From: Micavibrio sp. | GTDB taxonomy: Bacteria > Pseudomonadota > Alphaproteobacteria > Micavibrionales > Micavibrionaceae | Assembly (NCBI GenBank): GCA_027075555.1 | Contig: JALTAZ010000085.1 | Location: 1 to 43,314 of the forward strand | Length of the DNA: 43,314 nucleotides | Direction: 5' to 3' | Shown: piece by piece, positions 9,007-18,190 of the stretch | Layout of the letters: every line of letters begins with the position of its first letter | Numbering within the stretch: position 1 is the first letter of the stretch | Made by a program: the position numbers and the translations under genes | Notes under the pieces: generated by a model | The model's database searches: none | What the model was told of the DNA's origin: nothing | What the model saw: only the letters and a program-made list of their open reading frames with translations

Positions 9007-11565
9007 CTATGGCAACCGAGCAGCCACACCAGCGATAATATCGGGCGCATTAGTTGCAGCAGTTTGAGCATCTACTGCTATTTGTTGTGTTGCCGTAGCC
9101 GCTGTTGAGAGCTGCCCTTGAATATTATTAGCAGCACTAGTTGCAGCATTAACTGCGCTAGTCACTTGCCCTGCCACCGCCGCTGCACTTGTACTTGTAT
9201 ATGCAGGTGAACTTGTCACAGCATCGGTTACTTCTGATACTACTACATCAGTGACTGATCCCGCGGATGCATTATTAACAATAACAGCAATACCACCAAT
9301 TATGCCATCTGCATTTTGTAAGTTAGTGGCGGCACTATTAACCGCAGTATCTGCAAACGTACCTGGGTTATTTGCAATATCTCCAATTGAATCCTTATAT
9401 TGTTGAACCTCTGGGATCACATTTCCAAACATATCTAACGGTGCCAATATAACCGAAGTTAATATATCAGTAGCAGTAGATACTAGAGTTTCTATGGCAT
9501 CAGTTACAAAAGGTATGTCTGGAAGGAAATCAATCAGCTTTGCCGGTAGAGACTTGGCTGCTTGCGCCACTAGATTCGTAACGGTAGAGATATCAAGATC
9601 ACCACCTAAAGCACCCCCAATACCTCCTGCTATGCTGCTAGTAAGGTCTGTTAAGCCACCCATATCAACAGCTCCTTTTATATCACTAAGAGTGCTTTTC
9701 GCCGCTTCTTTTGCGCTAGCAATAGCTGCTGTAGGGTCAGCTGCTGTGGACATACTTGCAACCGCAGTTGTTAGGCCTGATTGTGCTGAAGATAGCAATG
9801 ACGAGGATGAACTTAGCGCCGCAGACGTGATTCCAGCTGCTGCTGATGTTGCCGCATCCTGAGCTTCTATTACGGCCTGATCATACAAGGTGCCAGCTTC
9901 TTGCTGAGGAAGTGAAGAGGTAGCGGCCATGGCTGAATCCGAAAGTCCAGATAAAGAATCCGATGCTGAACTAAGGGCAGAACCGGCCCCAGCAAGACTA
10001 CCAGTTGATGTTGAGGCTGTTACGCTGTTACTAAGAGCCGTCATATCAGCGGAGCTAGCGACAGCTTGGTCATATAAAGACTGTGCGGCGGCAGCAGCGG
10101 AGGCATCGGTTGCTGCTTGATTATCTGCTGCAGTCTTTGCTGCTTGTGCATTAGCTTCCGCTGTAACCGCAGCAGCCTCCGCTGTTTGTGCATCAGCAAG
10201 CACTGTTTGTGCATTAGCCTCCGCTGTGGTTGCGCTAGCAAGCGCAGCAGATGTTGCATTTGCCGTTGTTGTAGCGTTCGATAATGTCGTTTGCGCAGCT
10301 GTCAGCGTAGTTTGAGCGTTATTGTAATTAGTCTGGGCTGCTGCTTCCGCAGCAATCAATGCTGGGTTGGTTGGATCCGCAGCAAGTGCTGCCTGAGCTG
10401 CATTTAAGTCAGACTGAGCGGTATTATAATTGGCCTGCGCGGTTGCTTCTGCTGCTGTGGCTGCTGTTAAATCTGCCTGCGCTGTTGCATCTGCTGCTTG
10501 TGCTGCCGTAAGGTTAGTTTGCGCTGTGGTTAGGTCTGCCTGTGCTGTTGCAACTGCTGCTTGTGCTGCTGCTAGGTCTGCCTGTGCTGTTGCAAGATCC
10601 GTTGCAGCCTGAGCCGCCGCTGCGGCTGAGGCATCTGCTGTAGCTTGGGCCGCTTGATAGTCAGCTAAAGCTGTATCAACTGCTGCTGCTGCTGCTGCCG
10701 ACGCATTTGAAAGATCTGTTGCACTTGCTTCTGCCTGGGCAGATCCAGCTTGGGCTTCGGTCGCCAAACTGGTATAGTCTATGCCGGTATCAGAAACGGC
10801 ATTTGTATTTACACCAAATGACTTTCCTGATGTTTTGTTATTAGTAAGACTAACTGTTTTTATTAGTTCCTTACCCAGTGAATCTTTATCGAATAACTTA
10901 GTATCTTTACCTTTATCTTGCGATTTAGCGGTTTTCAACGCTTGTTTTAAAATAAAAGCTTGCTGTGTCATTTTAGGGCTTTTGTCTTTATCTGACGATG
11001 CCTGACCTCTTTTTTCTGCAAACTTAGAATCGCTCATGGATCTAAGCAAATTACGCTTACCAGCCTTACTTAAACTTTTATCTCTTTTCTTACTTCTTTT
11101 GTTTGCTAAGCCTGCTTTACTTCTTGCACTCTTGGTGGCTTGTTCTAATATTATATCAAGATCATCAATACTCATCCCACCCTGATTGGCCGTGGATATA
11201 CCACCTCCGCCTACTAGAACAATATATTTATTTGTATTTAATGAACCACTTTTCTCAGGGACAAAGTGCGGACCACTACTACCTTTTATGTAAGGGGAAT
11301 TTTTTGTTTTGATTTCTTTTTCTTTAATAATAGGAGTAATATCTTGGTTTTCTTGGTTTGTTTCGTCTGTAGATGTCTTAACCAATCTAGCGGTATCTGT
11401 TATCTTTGAATTTACTGGGTCGCTAATCCCAGATGCTGGAGAAATATTTGCAACATTATTAGCATCAGAGGGTGTTATATAGCTATTGTATATAGCAAAC
11501 ATACCGACCACACCAGCCGCCAAAACAGTTGTTGAGTATACTAATGACTTTGTGAAATTGCTCAT
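9007..11565 (-). CDS. Ala-rich coiled-coil envelope protein, unknown function
   Basis: This 852-residue protein is not recognised. It opens with a hydrophobic signal-anchor (about residues 8-26), then a Ser/Thr/Asn-rich linker, a Gly-rich hydrophobic patch (YIVLVGGGG, 114-122), and a strongly basic segment (about 149-186). Residues ~265-505 are Ala/Gln/Thr-dominated with repeating AxAQADL-type units, expected to form a long helix or coiled coil, and a LYDQAV motif occurs twice (497 and 560). A more ordinary part with hydrophobic helices follows (~655-745), then a final Ala/Thr/Val-rich stretch. A good AGGAG ribosome site precedes the ATG and a strong terminator follows. The gene is richer in G+C than its neighbours. 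It may be a surface or periplasm-spanning protein (TolA-like or adhesin-like), but that is only inference. Confidence 0.8.
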   Translation of the reverse strand: MSNFTKSLVYSTTVLAAGVVGMFAIYNSYITPSDANNVANISPASGISDPVNSKITDTARLVKTSTDETNQENQDITPIIKEKEIKTKNSPYIKGSSGPHFVPEKSGSLNTNKYIVLVGGGGISTANQGGMSIDDLDIILEQATKSARSKAGLANKRSKKRDKSLSKAGKRNLLRSMSDSKFAEKRGQASSDKDKSPKMTQQAFILKQALKTAKSQDKGKDTKLFDKDSLGKELIKTVSLTNNKTSGKSFGVNTNAVSDTGIDYTSLATEAQAGSAQAEASATDLSNASAAAAAAVDTALADYQAAQATADASAAAAAQAATDLATAQADLAAAQAAVATAQADLTTAQTNLTAAQAADATAQADLTAATAAEATAQANYNTAQSDLNAAQAALAADPTNPALIAAEAAAQTNYNNAQTTLTAAQTTLSNATTTANATSAALASATTAEANAQTVLADAQTAEAAAVTAEANAQAAKTAADNQAATDASAAAAAQSLYDQAVASSADMTALSNSVTASTSTGSLAGAGSALSSASDSLSGLSDSAMAATSSLPQQEAGTLYDQAVIEAQDAATSAAAGITSAALSSSSSLLSSAQSGLTTAVASMSTAADPTAAIASAKEAAKSTLSDIKGAVDMGGLTDLTSSIAGGIGGALGGDLDISTVTNLVAQAAKSLPAKLIDFLPDIPFVTDAIETLVSTATDILTSVILAPLDMFGNVIPEVQQYKDSIGDIANNPGTFADTAVNSAATNLQNADGIIGGIAVIVNNASAGSVTDVVVSEVTDAVTSSPAYTSTSAAAVAGQVTSAVNAATSAANNIQGQLSTAATATQQIAVDAQTAATNAPDIIAGVAARLP
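10051..10775 (-). repeat. Degenerate tandem repeats encoding the Ala/Gln-rich helix
   Basis: Short related units around a GCxCAGGCAGAcxT-type core recur many times, most regularly at 10430-10620, and encode successive AxAQADL/AQTNL-like helical units. The repeats are imperfect and in frame. The borders are approximate. Confidence 0.7.
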
Positions 11566-11732
11566 TTTGTAGTCTCTCCTACTTAAAACCTAAAGGTATT
11601 AAACCTTTTTAAAAAAACATCTAGACACAATAATAATGCACCATAAAGTTATGTAATGTCAAATTAAAGAGCATTTTATATTATTTTTAAGTAATATTAC
11701 TATTAGGTTTTATGTATATATCTATGATAATT

Positions 11733-12497
11733 CTATATTTTTATTCCTTGATGAATAGCAACTATACCCATCGACATGTTTGTATATTTTGCGCGTTTAA
11801 AGCCTGCATTTTCGATTCGTTGCACCAATTCCTTTTGTTTTGGAAATTTTCTAATGCTTTCGACAAGATATTGATAACTTTCACGGTCATTTACAATTTT
11901 TTCTCCTAACTTGGGAATTACATTATACGAGTATAGGTCATATGCTTTTGCCAATATAAAGGGTCTGACATGAGAAAACTCAAGACAAAAGAATTTGCCG
12001 CCTGGTTTTAGCACCCTGTAAGCCTCTTTTAGGGCGTTATCGATATGAGTAACATTGCGCAATCCAAAGGCAATTGTGTATATATCAGTCGAGCTTTCAG
12101 GCAGGGGAAGTGATTCTGCGTTGCCTGTTACCCAGTTAAAATCATTGATCCATCCTTTATCAATTGCTCTATCCCTGCCAACTGATAGCATACTATAATT
12201 GAGATCACAAAGTGTGATATTTGCTCCTGCACCAGTTTTATTACGAATTTTAAAGGCTATATCACCTGTTCCTCCTGCAACATCAATATAGTTTGTTGGG
12301 CGCCCTGCTATTGTTGCTCTAGGGCGTATCATTTTGATGAAGCGATCTTTCCACAGGCGGTGAATGCCTATGCTCATAAAGTCATTCATGAGGTCATACC
12401 TATTGGCAACACTATCAAAAACGCCAATAACTCCGCGGGTTTTTTCTTCTGGAGTAACGTTTTTTTCTCCAAACCATGATTTTTCAGGATTTTGCAT
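11733..12497 (-). CDS. ubiE: Demethylmenaquinone/2-polyprenyl-benzoquinol methyltransferase UbiE
   Basis: This SAM-dependent C-methyltransferase acts in ubiquinone (and menaquinone where present) synthesis. The 254 residues show the UbiE start (VFDSVANRYDLMNDFMSIGIHRLWK), the SAM-binding DVAGGTGDIAF (72-82), the GNAESLPLPES and IAFGLRNVT motifs and the family C-terminus GIVAIHQG. An AAGGAG ribosome site lies just before the ATG. Its start is only 37 bases from the divergent murJ start. In many alphaproteobacteria ubiE is followed by ubiB and coaBC; here the next gene is instead the 852-residue Ala-rich protein. Confidence 0.96.
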   Translation of the reverse strand: MQNPEKSWFGEKNVTPEEKTRGVIGVFDSVANRYDLMNDFMSIGIHRLWKDRFIKMIRPRATIAGRPTNYIDVAGGTGDIAFKIRNKTGAGANITLCDLNYSMLSVGRDRAIDKGWINDFNWVTGNAESLPLPESSTDIYTIAFGLRNVTHIDNALKEAYRVLKPGGKFFCLEFSHVRPFILAKAYDLYSYNVIPKLGEKIVNDRESYQYLVESIRKFPKQKELVQRIENAGFKRAKYTNMSMGIVAIHQGIKI

Positions 12498-12534
12498 ACT
12501 GTTATTCTCCTTAAATAATGGTAATAGTTAGCAC

Positions 12535-14085
12535 ATGAAATTAGTAAAAGCTATGGCTACAGTAGCAGGAATGACAGCATTGTCGCGTATTGCTGGATTT
12601 GCGCGAGATATATTAACAGCCGCATATTTGGGGGCTGGGTATGTTGCTGATGCTTTTTTTGTAGCTTTAAAACTTCCAAATTTCTTTCGCCGTGTTACAG
12701 CAGAAGGGGCATTTAGTATTGCATTTGTTCCTATTTATTCCAAAACGCGTGAAATCGAAACGCAAGATAAAGCTGATCTTTTTGCGAGTAATGCCTTTAT
12801 GGTCATGCTAAGTATATTATCAGTATTCGTAGTTATTGCACTTATTTTGATGCCATTCATTATAGCTGCAATTGCTCCTGGGTTTGTTAGTGATCCTATT
12901 CGTATGGAGCTTGCTGTAGAGTTAACTAGGATTACATTTCCTTACTTATTGCTAATGTCATTAACGGCTCTTTTGGGCGGAGTTCTTAATTCAATGGATC
13001 GTTTTGCTCCATTTGCATTTGCGCCTGTTTTATTCAATCTGTCACTTATCGTTTCGTTACTGTTAAGTGATAATTTTAAAACAACAGGACATGCTTTGTC
13101 TTGGGGATTGCTAGCTGCAGGTGTTTTACAATTTATATTTCTTTGGTTAAGTGTAAAAAGAGCGGGAGTAAAAATTACAATATCAAGACCAAGGTTAAAT
13201 GCAGATATACGAAAAATATTTAAACTTATGGGCCCTGCGGTTATTGGTGCGGGTGTTGTTCATATCAATTTGTTTGTGGATCTTATATTGGCATCATTTT
13301 TAGAAGCAGGGTCAATATCTTATCTTTATTATGCTGATCGTTTAAATCAACTTCCCCTAGGGGTGGTTGGTATAGCAGTTGGAACAGCTCTTCTTCCAAT
13401 GCTTTCTCGTGCAATGGTCAAAGAAGATAAGAGGCACGCCATTGACTTATTTAACCGTTCTTTAGAGTATTGCTTGCTTTTGGCTTTGCCAGCAGCAATT
13501 GCCTTAATGGTTATACCTTTGCCGTTAATTACAATATTGTTTGAGCGCGGGGAGTTTGATATTTCTGATAGCTTGATAACCTCCCAAGTTTTACGGGGTT
13601 ATGCTATAGGCTTGCCAGCCTATATTGCTATTAAGGTGTTCTCTACGGCGCATTGGGCAAGAGAGGATACCACAACCCCTGTTCGCATTTCTATAATAGC
13701 AACTATTACAAATATTATTGGCAGTATTATTCTTATACAGTTTATTGGGGTTGCGGGTATAGCCCTTTCAACTGGTCTTACAGGCTGGTTGCAGTTTTAT
13801 TTGCATACTCGCGCTCTAAAGACTCATGAAAAATTAAGATTTGATCGAAGATTTCTAACTAATATACATAAGATTACTCTCTCATCTTGCATCATGGGGG
13901 CAGGGGTGTATATTCTTTCAGTTCCTTTAAATGGCTGGATATTTGAAGGTAGCTGGTTAGAGCAAATAATAGCGTTGGCTATTATAGTTATTATGGGGGG
14001 GCTGATATATGCGGTTTCTATATTGCTAACTGGTGCAATTAAGTATTCTGATTTAAAGGGGTATGTAATAAAGAAAAAATCATAG
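12535..14085 (+). CDS. murJ: Lipid II flippase MurJ
   Basis: This inner-membrane protein of the MOP superfamily moves lipid II across the membrane for peptidoglycan synthesis. The 516 residues begin with the family hallmark TVAGMTALSRIAGFARDI and ADAFFVALKLPNFFRRVTAEGAF, and contain about 14 hydrophobic segments, with functional arginines in the first loops. No clear Shine-Dalgarno precedes the ATG. The very short divergent gap to ubiE means the promoters must lie partly inside the ubiE and murJ coding ends. trpS follows after 9 bases, the usual alphaproteobacterial order. A run of seven G at 13995-14001 encodes Gly-Gly. Confidence 0.97.
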   Translation: MKLVKAMATVAGMTALSRIAGFARDILTAAYLGAGYVADAFFVALKLPNFFRRVTAEGAFSIAFVPIYSKTREIETQDKADLFASNAFMVMLSILSVFVVIALILMPFIIAAIAPGFVSDPIRMELAVELTRITFPYLLLMSLTALLGGVLNSMDRFAPFAFAPVLFNLSLIVSLLLSDNFKTTGHALSWGLLAAGVLQFIFLWLSVKRAGVKITISRPRLNADIRKIFKLMGPAVIGAGVVHINLFVDLILASFLEAGSISYLYYADRLNQLPLGVVGIAVGTALLPMLSRAMVKEDKRHAIDLFNRSLEYCLLLALPAAIALMVIPLPLITILFERGEFDISDSLITSQVLRGYAIGLPAYIAIKVFSTAHWAREDTTTPVRISIIATITNIIGSIILIQFIGVAGIALSTGLTGWLQFYLHTRALKTHEKLRFDRRFLTNIHKITLSSCIMGAGVYILSVPLNGWIFEGSWLEQIIALAIIVIMGGLIYAVSILLTGAIKYSDLKGYVIKKKS

Positions 14086-14094
14086 AGTGTTGAA

Positions 14095-15096
14095 ATGAAA
14101 CGTATTTTATCGGGTATGCAGCCTACAAGCCAACTTCATTTGGGAAATTATCTTGGCGCATTAAAAAACTGGGTGGCTTTTCAAGAGCAGGCAGATACGC
14201 AGTGCCTGTATTGTGTAGTTGATTTACATGCAATAACGGTTGATTATAGTCCTAAGCAACTTGCAAATTCTACGCGGGAGATTGCTGCAGCTTATATAGC
14301 AGCAGGTATAGATCCTAAAAAATCAACGCTTTTCGTGCAATCACACGTGCCAGAACATTCACAGCTAATGTGGTTGCTAGCTACTATGGCACAAATGGGC
14401 AAGTTAGAGCGTATGACACAATTCAAGGATAAAGCAGGCAAGAATAAGGAACGTGCAGGTTTAGGGCTATTTGCATATCCAGTTCTAATGGCGGCGGATA
14501 TACTTATATATAAAGCAACGCATGTACCTGTAGGTGAAGATCAAAAACAGCATCTTGAGCTAACTCGGGATTTGGCATCAACATTTAACACTCGTTATGA
14601 TGTGGATTTCTTCCCGCAGCCTGATCCAGTGATAACAGGTCCTGCTCCAAGGGTTATGTCTTTGCGCGATGGTAGTAGAAAGATGAGCAAATCTGATGAT
14701 TCTGATATGACACGTATAAATTTAACAGATACTCCTGATTTAATCGCAAAGAAGATTAAGAAAGCCAAGACTGATTCTGATCCCCTGCCAGATAATTTGA
14801 AAGGCCTAGAGGGGCGTGCAGAAGCTATGAATTTAGTAACTTTATATGCAGCTCTTAGCGATATTAAGAAAGAAGATGTAATAAAAAAATTTGCAGGACA
14901 ACAATTTGGAAAGTTTAAGCCAGCTCTTATTGATGTTGCTGTTGAACACCTTACGCCGATAACAGAGCGAATGAATGAGCTTATGGATAATCCTGATCAA
15001 ATTGATAGGTTTTTGGTTGAAGGAGCAAATAATGCCCGGACGATTGCTAATGAAAATCTAAGGCAAGTTCAAAAAATAATGGGGTTTTTCATATAA
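14095..15096 (+). CDS. trpS: Tryptophanyl-tRNA synthetase
   Basis: This class I aminoacyl-tRNA synthetase charges tRNA-Trp. The HIGH-type motif appears as HLGN (15-18) in PTSQLHLGNYLGAL, and KMSKS stands at 196-200. The 333 residues match the usual length, and the tryptophan pocket segment around YPVLMAADILIYKATHVPVGEDQ is intact. It sits 9 bases after murJ and is probably cotranscribed. Confidence 0.98.
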   Translation: MKRILSGMQPTSQLHLGNYLGALKNWVAFQEQADTQCLYCVVDLHAITVDYSPKQLANSTREIAAAYIAAGIDPKKSTLFVQSHVPEHSQLMWLLATMAQMGKLERMTQFKDKAGKNKERAGLGLFAYPVLMAADILIYKATHVPVGEDQKQHLELTRDLASTFNTRYDVDFFPQPDPVITGPAPRVMSLRDGSRKMSKSDDSDMTRINLTDTPDLIAKKIKKAKTDSDPLPDNLKGLEGRAEAMNLVTLYAALSDIKKEDVIKKFAGQQFGKFKPALIDVAVEHLTPITERMNELMDNPDQIDRFLVEGANNARTIANENLRQVQKIMGFFI

Positions 15097-15206
15097 AAAC
15101 TTTTATTGCACTATATTATTGTGTTAATTTCGTAAAGATATTTGCTTTTTGTTAATTAAAATAGCACAATATGAACAGCGTTAACTTACTGGGATAAGCG
15201 TAAATC

Positions 15207-15863
15207 ATGTATAAGATAATCAAGTCATTTTTTGTTGGTACATTTGTGTGCTTCGCATTTGTTTCTTCGGCGCAGGCGGGGCAATTTTTCTATGAAGATC
15301 AAAAAGAGGGGTTTTCCATAAGTTTTCCTGATACATGGGCTAGGGTAATGAACCAAAAGGCAGATGATAAAATTACTATCGTTGGTCCTGGTGAGGGGGA
15401 TTATGCAACCTGTAAGGTACGCGTGAGAAATGATCGTAGATTTGTAATTTTCCCAGGTAAGTTTGATGCAGATATTCAAAAAGTTGCTTATAGTCGTAAA
15501 TTCTGGAATGATTACTTAGGTGATTACAATAATGTTGTTGTTGATTCATTTAAAGATGAAGCTGGTCTTGGGCTTGGTTATGCCAGCATGGCAGAGGCAT
15601 CTTATGAAACAGCTGAAGGAACCTTGGTTCGCAAAAGAGGCTTGATGTTTGCATCTTTATATCATGATAGAGTCTATATTGTTGACTGCTCTTCAGAAGA
15701 AAGCGTCTATATGAAATGGCGTCCGGCATTTTTATCTATTGTAAAGTCAGTTGATTTTAGCAAAGTAAGGCATAAAAAAACAAATGGTCACTATAGAGAG
15801 TTCAACAAAGACCCTAAGGTAAAGGTTGAAGGCAAGAGAAAACTTGATGTCTATACATTCTAG
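15207..15863 (+). CDS. Periplasmic PsbP/DcrB-like protein, unknown role
   Basis: The 218 residues start with a clear signal peptide (about 1-24, cleavage after AQA). The mature part begins with the pattern FYEDQKEGFSISFPDTWARV, common to PsbP/Mog1/DcrB-fold proteins, followed by alternating strands and a stretch of aromatic and charged residues. The tail after about residue 185 is basic. I assign no enzymatic role; the fold call is an analogy to the N-terminal motif, not a database match. It stands alone between trpS and the TSUP permease with intergenic gaps of about 110 bases on both sides. Confidence 0.7.
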   Translation: MYKIIKSFFVGTFVCFAFVSSAQAGQFFYEDQKEGFSISFPDTWARVMNQKADDKITIVGPGEGDYATCKVRVRNDRRFVIFPGKFDADIQKVAYSRKFWNDYLGDYNNVVVDSFKDEAGLGLGYASMAEASYETAEGTLVRKRGLMFASLYHDRVYIVDCSSEESVYMKWRPAFLSIVKSVDFSKVRHKKTNGHYREFNKDPKVKVEGKRKLDVYTF

Positions 15864-15970
15864 GGTATAACTCTCTTAATTATATTTTGATCATTTATAG
15901 CTTTCTATATAGTCTATATATTGTGGCTATGGTGTTTTTAATTGCCAAGGCGATTCTTAGGGGTGTTTAA

Positions 15971-16882
15971 ATGCAGATTTATCTGCCGATTGCTGAAATG
16001 AGTATTGCGGTAGAAGCAATCTTTTTTTTAGGCGCCTTTGTTGGTTTTATTTCAGGTGTTTTTGGTGTTGGAGGGGGGTTTTTAACTACTCCTTTTCTTA
16101 TATTCATGGGTATCCCTTCTGCTGTTGCTGTTGGCACACAGGGCAGTCAGCTAGTTGCATCTGGCCTTAGTGGTGTAATGGGTTATTGGCGTAAGGGGCA
16201 TGTTGATTTTCTTATTGGTAGCGTAATGCTCTTAGGTGGTTTTCTTGGGACAGTTATTGGCGTTTTCTTCTTTCAGTTTATCAAGTTTATAGGGCAAATA
16301 GATCTTATTATTTCGCTTTTATATATTATTCTTTTAGGTTCTATAGGAATAATGATGTTATTCGAAAGTGTCATTACTACGGTTAAGAAAAAGACTGTGA
16401 AGTCAGAATTTAATCAACTTAAATCGCGCGGGATTATATCAAAACTCCCATATAAAATGAGATTTCCTCGCTCAAAGCTATACATAAGTATATTAGTGCC
16501 AGGTGGAATTGGTTTTGTAAGTGGTTTTTTGGTGGCAACAATGGGGGTAGGTGGTGGGTTTTTGTTAGTTCCAGCAATGATATATATATTAGGTATGCCT
16601 CCACTGCTTGTCGCTGGCACTTCCTTATTTCAAATAATATTTACAAGCGCTTTTGCTACTATTATGCATGCAACATTTAGTAATAGCGTGGATATTTTTC
16701 TTGCCTTTTTTTTAATTTTAGGGGGGGTTATTGGCGCTCAACTCGGTGTTAAAGCCTCTAAATATGTTACAGGAGCTAGGGCTAGGGTTATTTTGGCATT
16801 ATTAGTGCTTGGAGTTTGTACTCAACTAGCTATTCAGTTGTTTCTAAGCCCTTCAGATCTTTTTGTTATGATAGAGAAATGA
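15971..16882 (+). CDS. TSUP (TauE/SafE) family permease
   Basis: This 303-residue membrane protein has two related halves, each carrying the family motif: GVGGGFLTTPFLI (about 32-44) and GVGGGFLLVPAMI (about 192-204). About eight hydrophobic segments are visible. Members transport small sulfur-containing or organic anions such as sulfite or sulfoacetate; the substrate here cannot be read from sequence. An AGGGGTG ribosome site precedes the ATG. The stop is followed by the Alph_Pro_TM gene after one base, so the two are surely cotranscribed and probably act together. Two poly-G runs (16073-16078 and 16721-16727) encode Gly motifs. Confidence 0.92.
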   Translation: MQIYLPIAEMSIAVEAIFFLGAFVGFISGVFGVGGGFLTTPFLIFMGIPSAVAVGTQGSQLVASGLSGVMGYWRKGHVDFLIGSVMLLGGFLGTVIGVFFFQFIKFIGQIDLIISLLYIILLGSIGIMMLFESVITTVKKKTVKSEFNQLKSRGIISKLPYKMRFPRSKLYISILVPGGIGFVSGFLVATMGVGGGFLLVPAMIYILGMPPLLVAGTSLFQIIFTSAFATIMHATFSNSVDIFLAFFLILGGVIGAQLGVKASKYVTGARARVILALLVLGVCTQLAIQLFLSPSDLFVMIEK

Positions 16883-16883
16883 T

Positions 16884-17642
16884 ATGAGGGATATTTTAAA
16901 AATCTTAATTATTGTAATGTCTTTATTACTTGGTTCTAATAGCTCAATAGCAGAAGAGTTTGCCATTGAGATAGCAGAACATCATATTGATGTTACTGTT
17001 GGCTTTACGGGGTCTTCCATCGTTCTTTTTGGTGATCGTCGCGATATTGATGCAGATATAGCAATAGTTGTCGAAGGTCCAAGAAAAGATATAACTATGT
17101 GGAAAAAAGCAAAGGTTATGGGAACTTGGATAAACCGCTATTATATGACTTTAGAGAATATGCCAGTATATTACAGCTACGCCAGCACAATAGATAACAA
17201 TATTGAAGATGATAATATCGATCTTATAATGCGTTATAATGGTATAGGGCATAAAGCATTATTCACATCAGTTGATATAAAAAAATCTGGAGCAATCAAC
17301 CATTTAGAAGAGTTTCAAGATGCCTTTTTACGTAAAAAAATAGCAAAAGGGCTATATTTTGAAAAGCCTGTAAAAATAAAATTCTATAATGATTATTTTT
17401 TTGGTGCACGGTTTAGGATTCCAGCATCAGCCCAAACAGGAGATTATAAAATACATAGTTTCTTGATTAAAGATGGCAAAGTTATTGAAAAAAGAACGCA
17501 AAAGTTAAAGGTACAACAGGTTGGTGTAAATGCATTTATTTATAACCTTGCATATAGCCACAGTTTTTTCTACGCTTTCTTATCCATAGCCCTAGCTCTA
17601 TTTTGTGGTTGGTTTGCCAGTGTAGTTAGGGTTCGCCCATAG
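16884..17642 (+). CDS. Alph_Pro_TM / TIGR02186 family membrane-anchored protein
   Basis: The 252-residue protein has an N-terminal signal (about 1-22), a large periplasmic part, and one C-terminal transmembrane helix (FFYAFLSIALALFCGWFA, about 227-246) with a short basic tail. The periplasmic part has the family features IEIAEHHIDVTVGFTGSSIVLFG and GxWINR. It belongs to the alphaproteobacterial TIGR02186 family, which is often found next to TSUP permeases; the role is unknown, with an accessory function to the permease the simplest idea. Confidence 0.88.
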   Translation: MRDILKILIIVMSLLLGSNSSIAEEFAIEIAEHHIDVTVGFTGSSIVLFGDRRDIDADIAIVVEGPRKDITMWKKAKVMGTWINRYYMTLENMPVYYSYASTIDNNIEDDNIDLIMRYNGIGHKALFTSVDIKKSGAINHLEEFQDAFLRKKIAKGLYFEKPVKIKFYNDYFFGARFRIPASAQTGDYKIHSFLIKDGKVIEKRTQKLKVQQVGVNAFIYNLAYSHSFFYAFLSIALALFCGWFASVVRVRP

Positions 17643-17659
17643 ATGTAGGAGTGTTATTT

Positions 17660-18136
17660 ATGTGTAATAATGAAGTTAAAAAACATGGTGGTGTATTTCT
17701 TGTTGTTGTTGATACAACACAGGAATTTATAACTGCAGTTGATTACGCATCTAAATTTGCGAATGCTGAAAATGGCTATGTTGCATTATTGCATGTAATA
17801 GAGCACACACCGGTTTCAGGTTGGCAGAGCATAGAAGAGCAAGTTAGAAAGGAAACAAGGTCGCAGGCTGAAATAATGATATGGGAGGCAGCCGGCCGAG
17901 TTTTGGATAATACAGGCAAAATACCAATGGTTTGTATAGAAGAGGGGGATCGTAGTGACTTTATTATCAAAACAATTGATGATAACAAAAATATAGCAGC
18001 TTTAGTGCTCGCCTCTGCTTCTGGATCATCAAACCCAGGTCCTCTAGTTTCATATTTTTCTGGAAAAGGTCTTTCCAGATTAACTGTGCCATTGTTAATA
18101 ATTCCAGGTCATTTAAGCAAAAACGATATTGCTTGA
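17660..18136 (+). CDS. Universal stress protein (UspA) family
   Basis: This is a single-domain Usp of about 158 residues. It has the opening strand FLVVVDTTQEF, a central HVIEHTP segment, and the C-terminal glycine-rich ATP-loop-like SASGSSNPGPLVSYFSGKG followed by VPLLIIPG. The ATG at 17660 was chosen because AGGAG (17647-17651) overlaps the upstream in-frame GTG at 17651 and gives 8-base spacing to this ATG. The usp-nfu-tsaB order is common in alphaproteobacteria. Confidence 0.9.
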   Translation: MCNNEVKKHGGVFLVVVDTTQEFITAVDYASKFANAENGYVALLHVIEHTPVSGWQSIEEQVRKETRSQAEIMIWEAAGRVLDNTGKIPMVCIEEGDRSDFIIKTIDDNKNIAALVLASASGSSNPGPLVSYFSGKGLSRLTVPLLIIPGHLSKNDIA

Positions 18137-18190
18137 TTTATAATGGTTTAAATCTTATAAATTTCTCTATTATAAAAAAGGATTGTCTAT

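Noticed and set aside
9494-10612. Open frames on the opposite strand and another frame of the Ala-rich gene
   Set aside because: They arise from the low-complexity GC-rich codons; no ribosome site or recognised protein pattern.
10430-10620. CRISPR-like regular repeats
   Set aside because: The units are imperfect, in frame and coding, without unique spacers.
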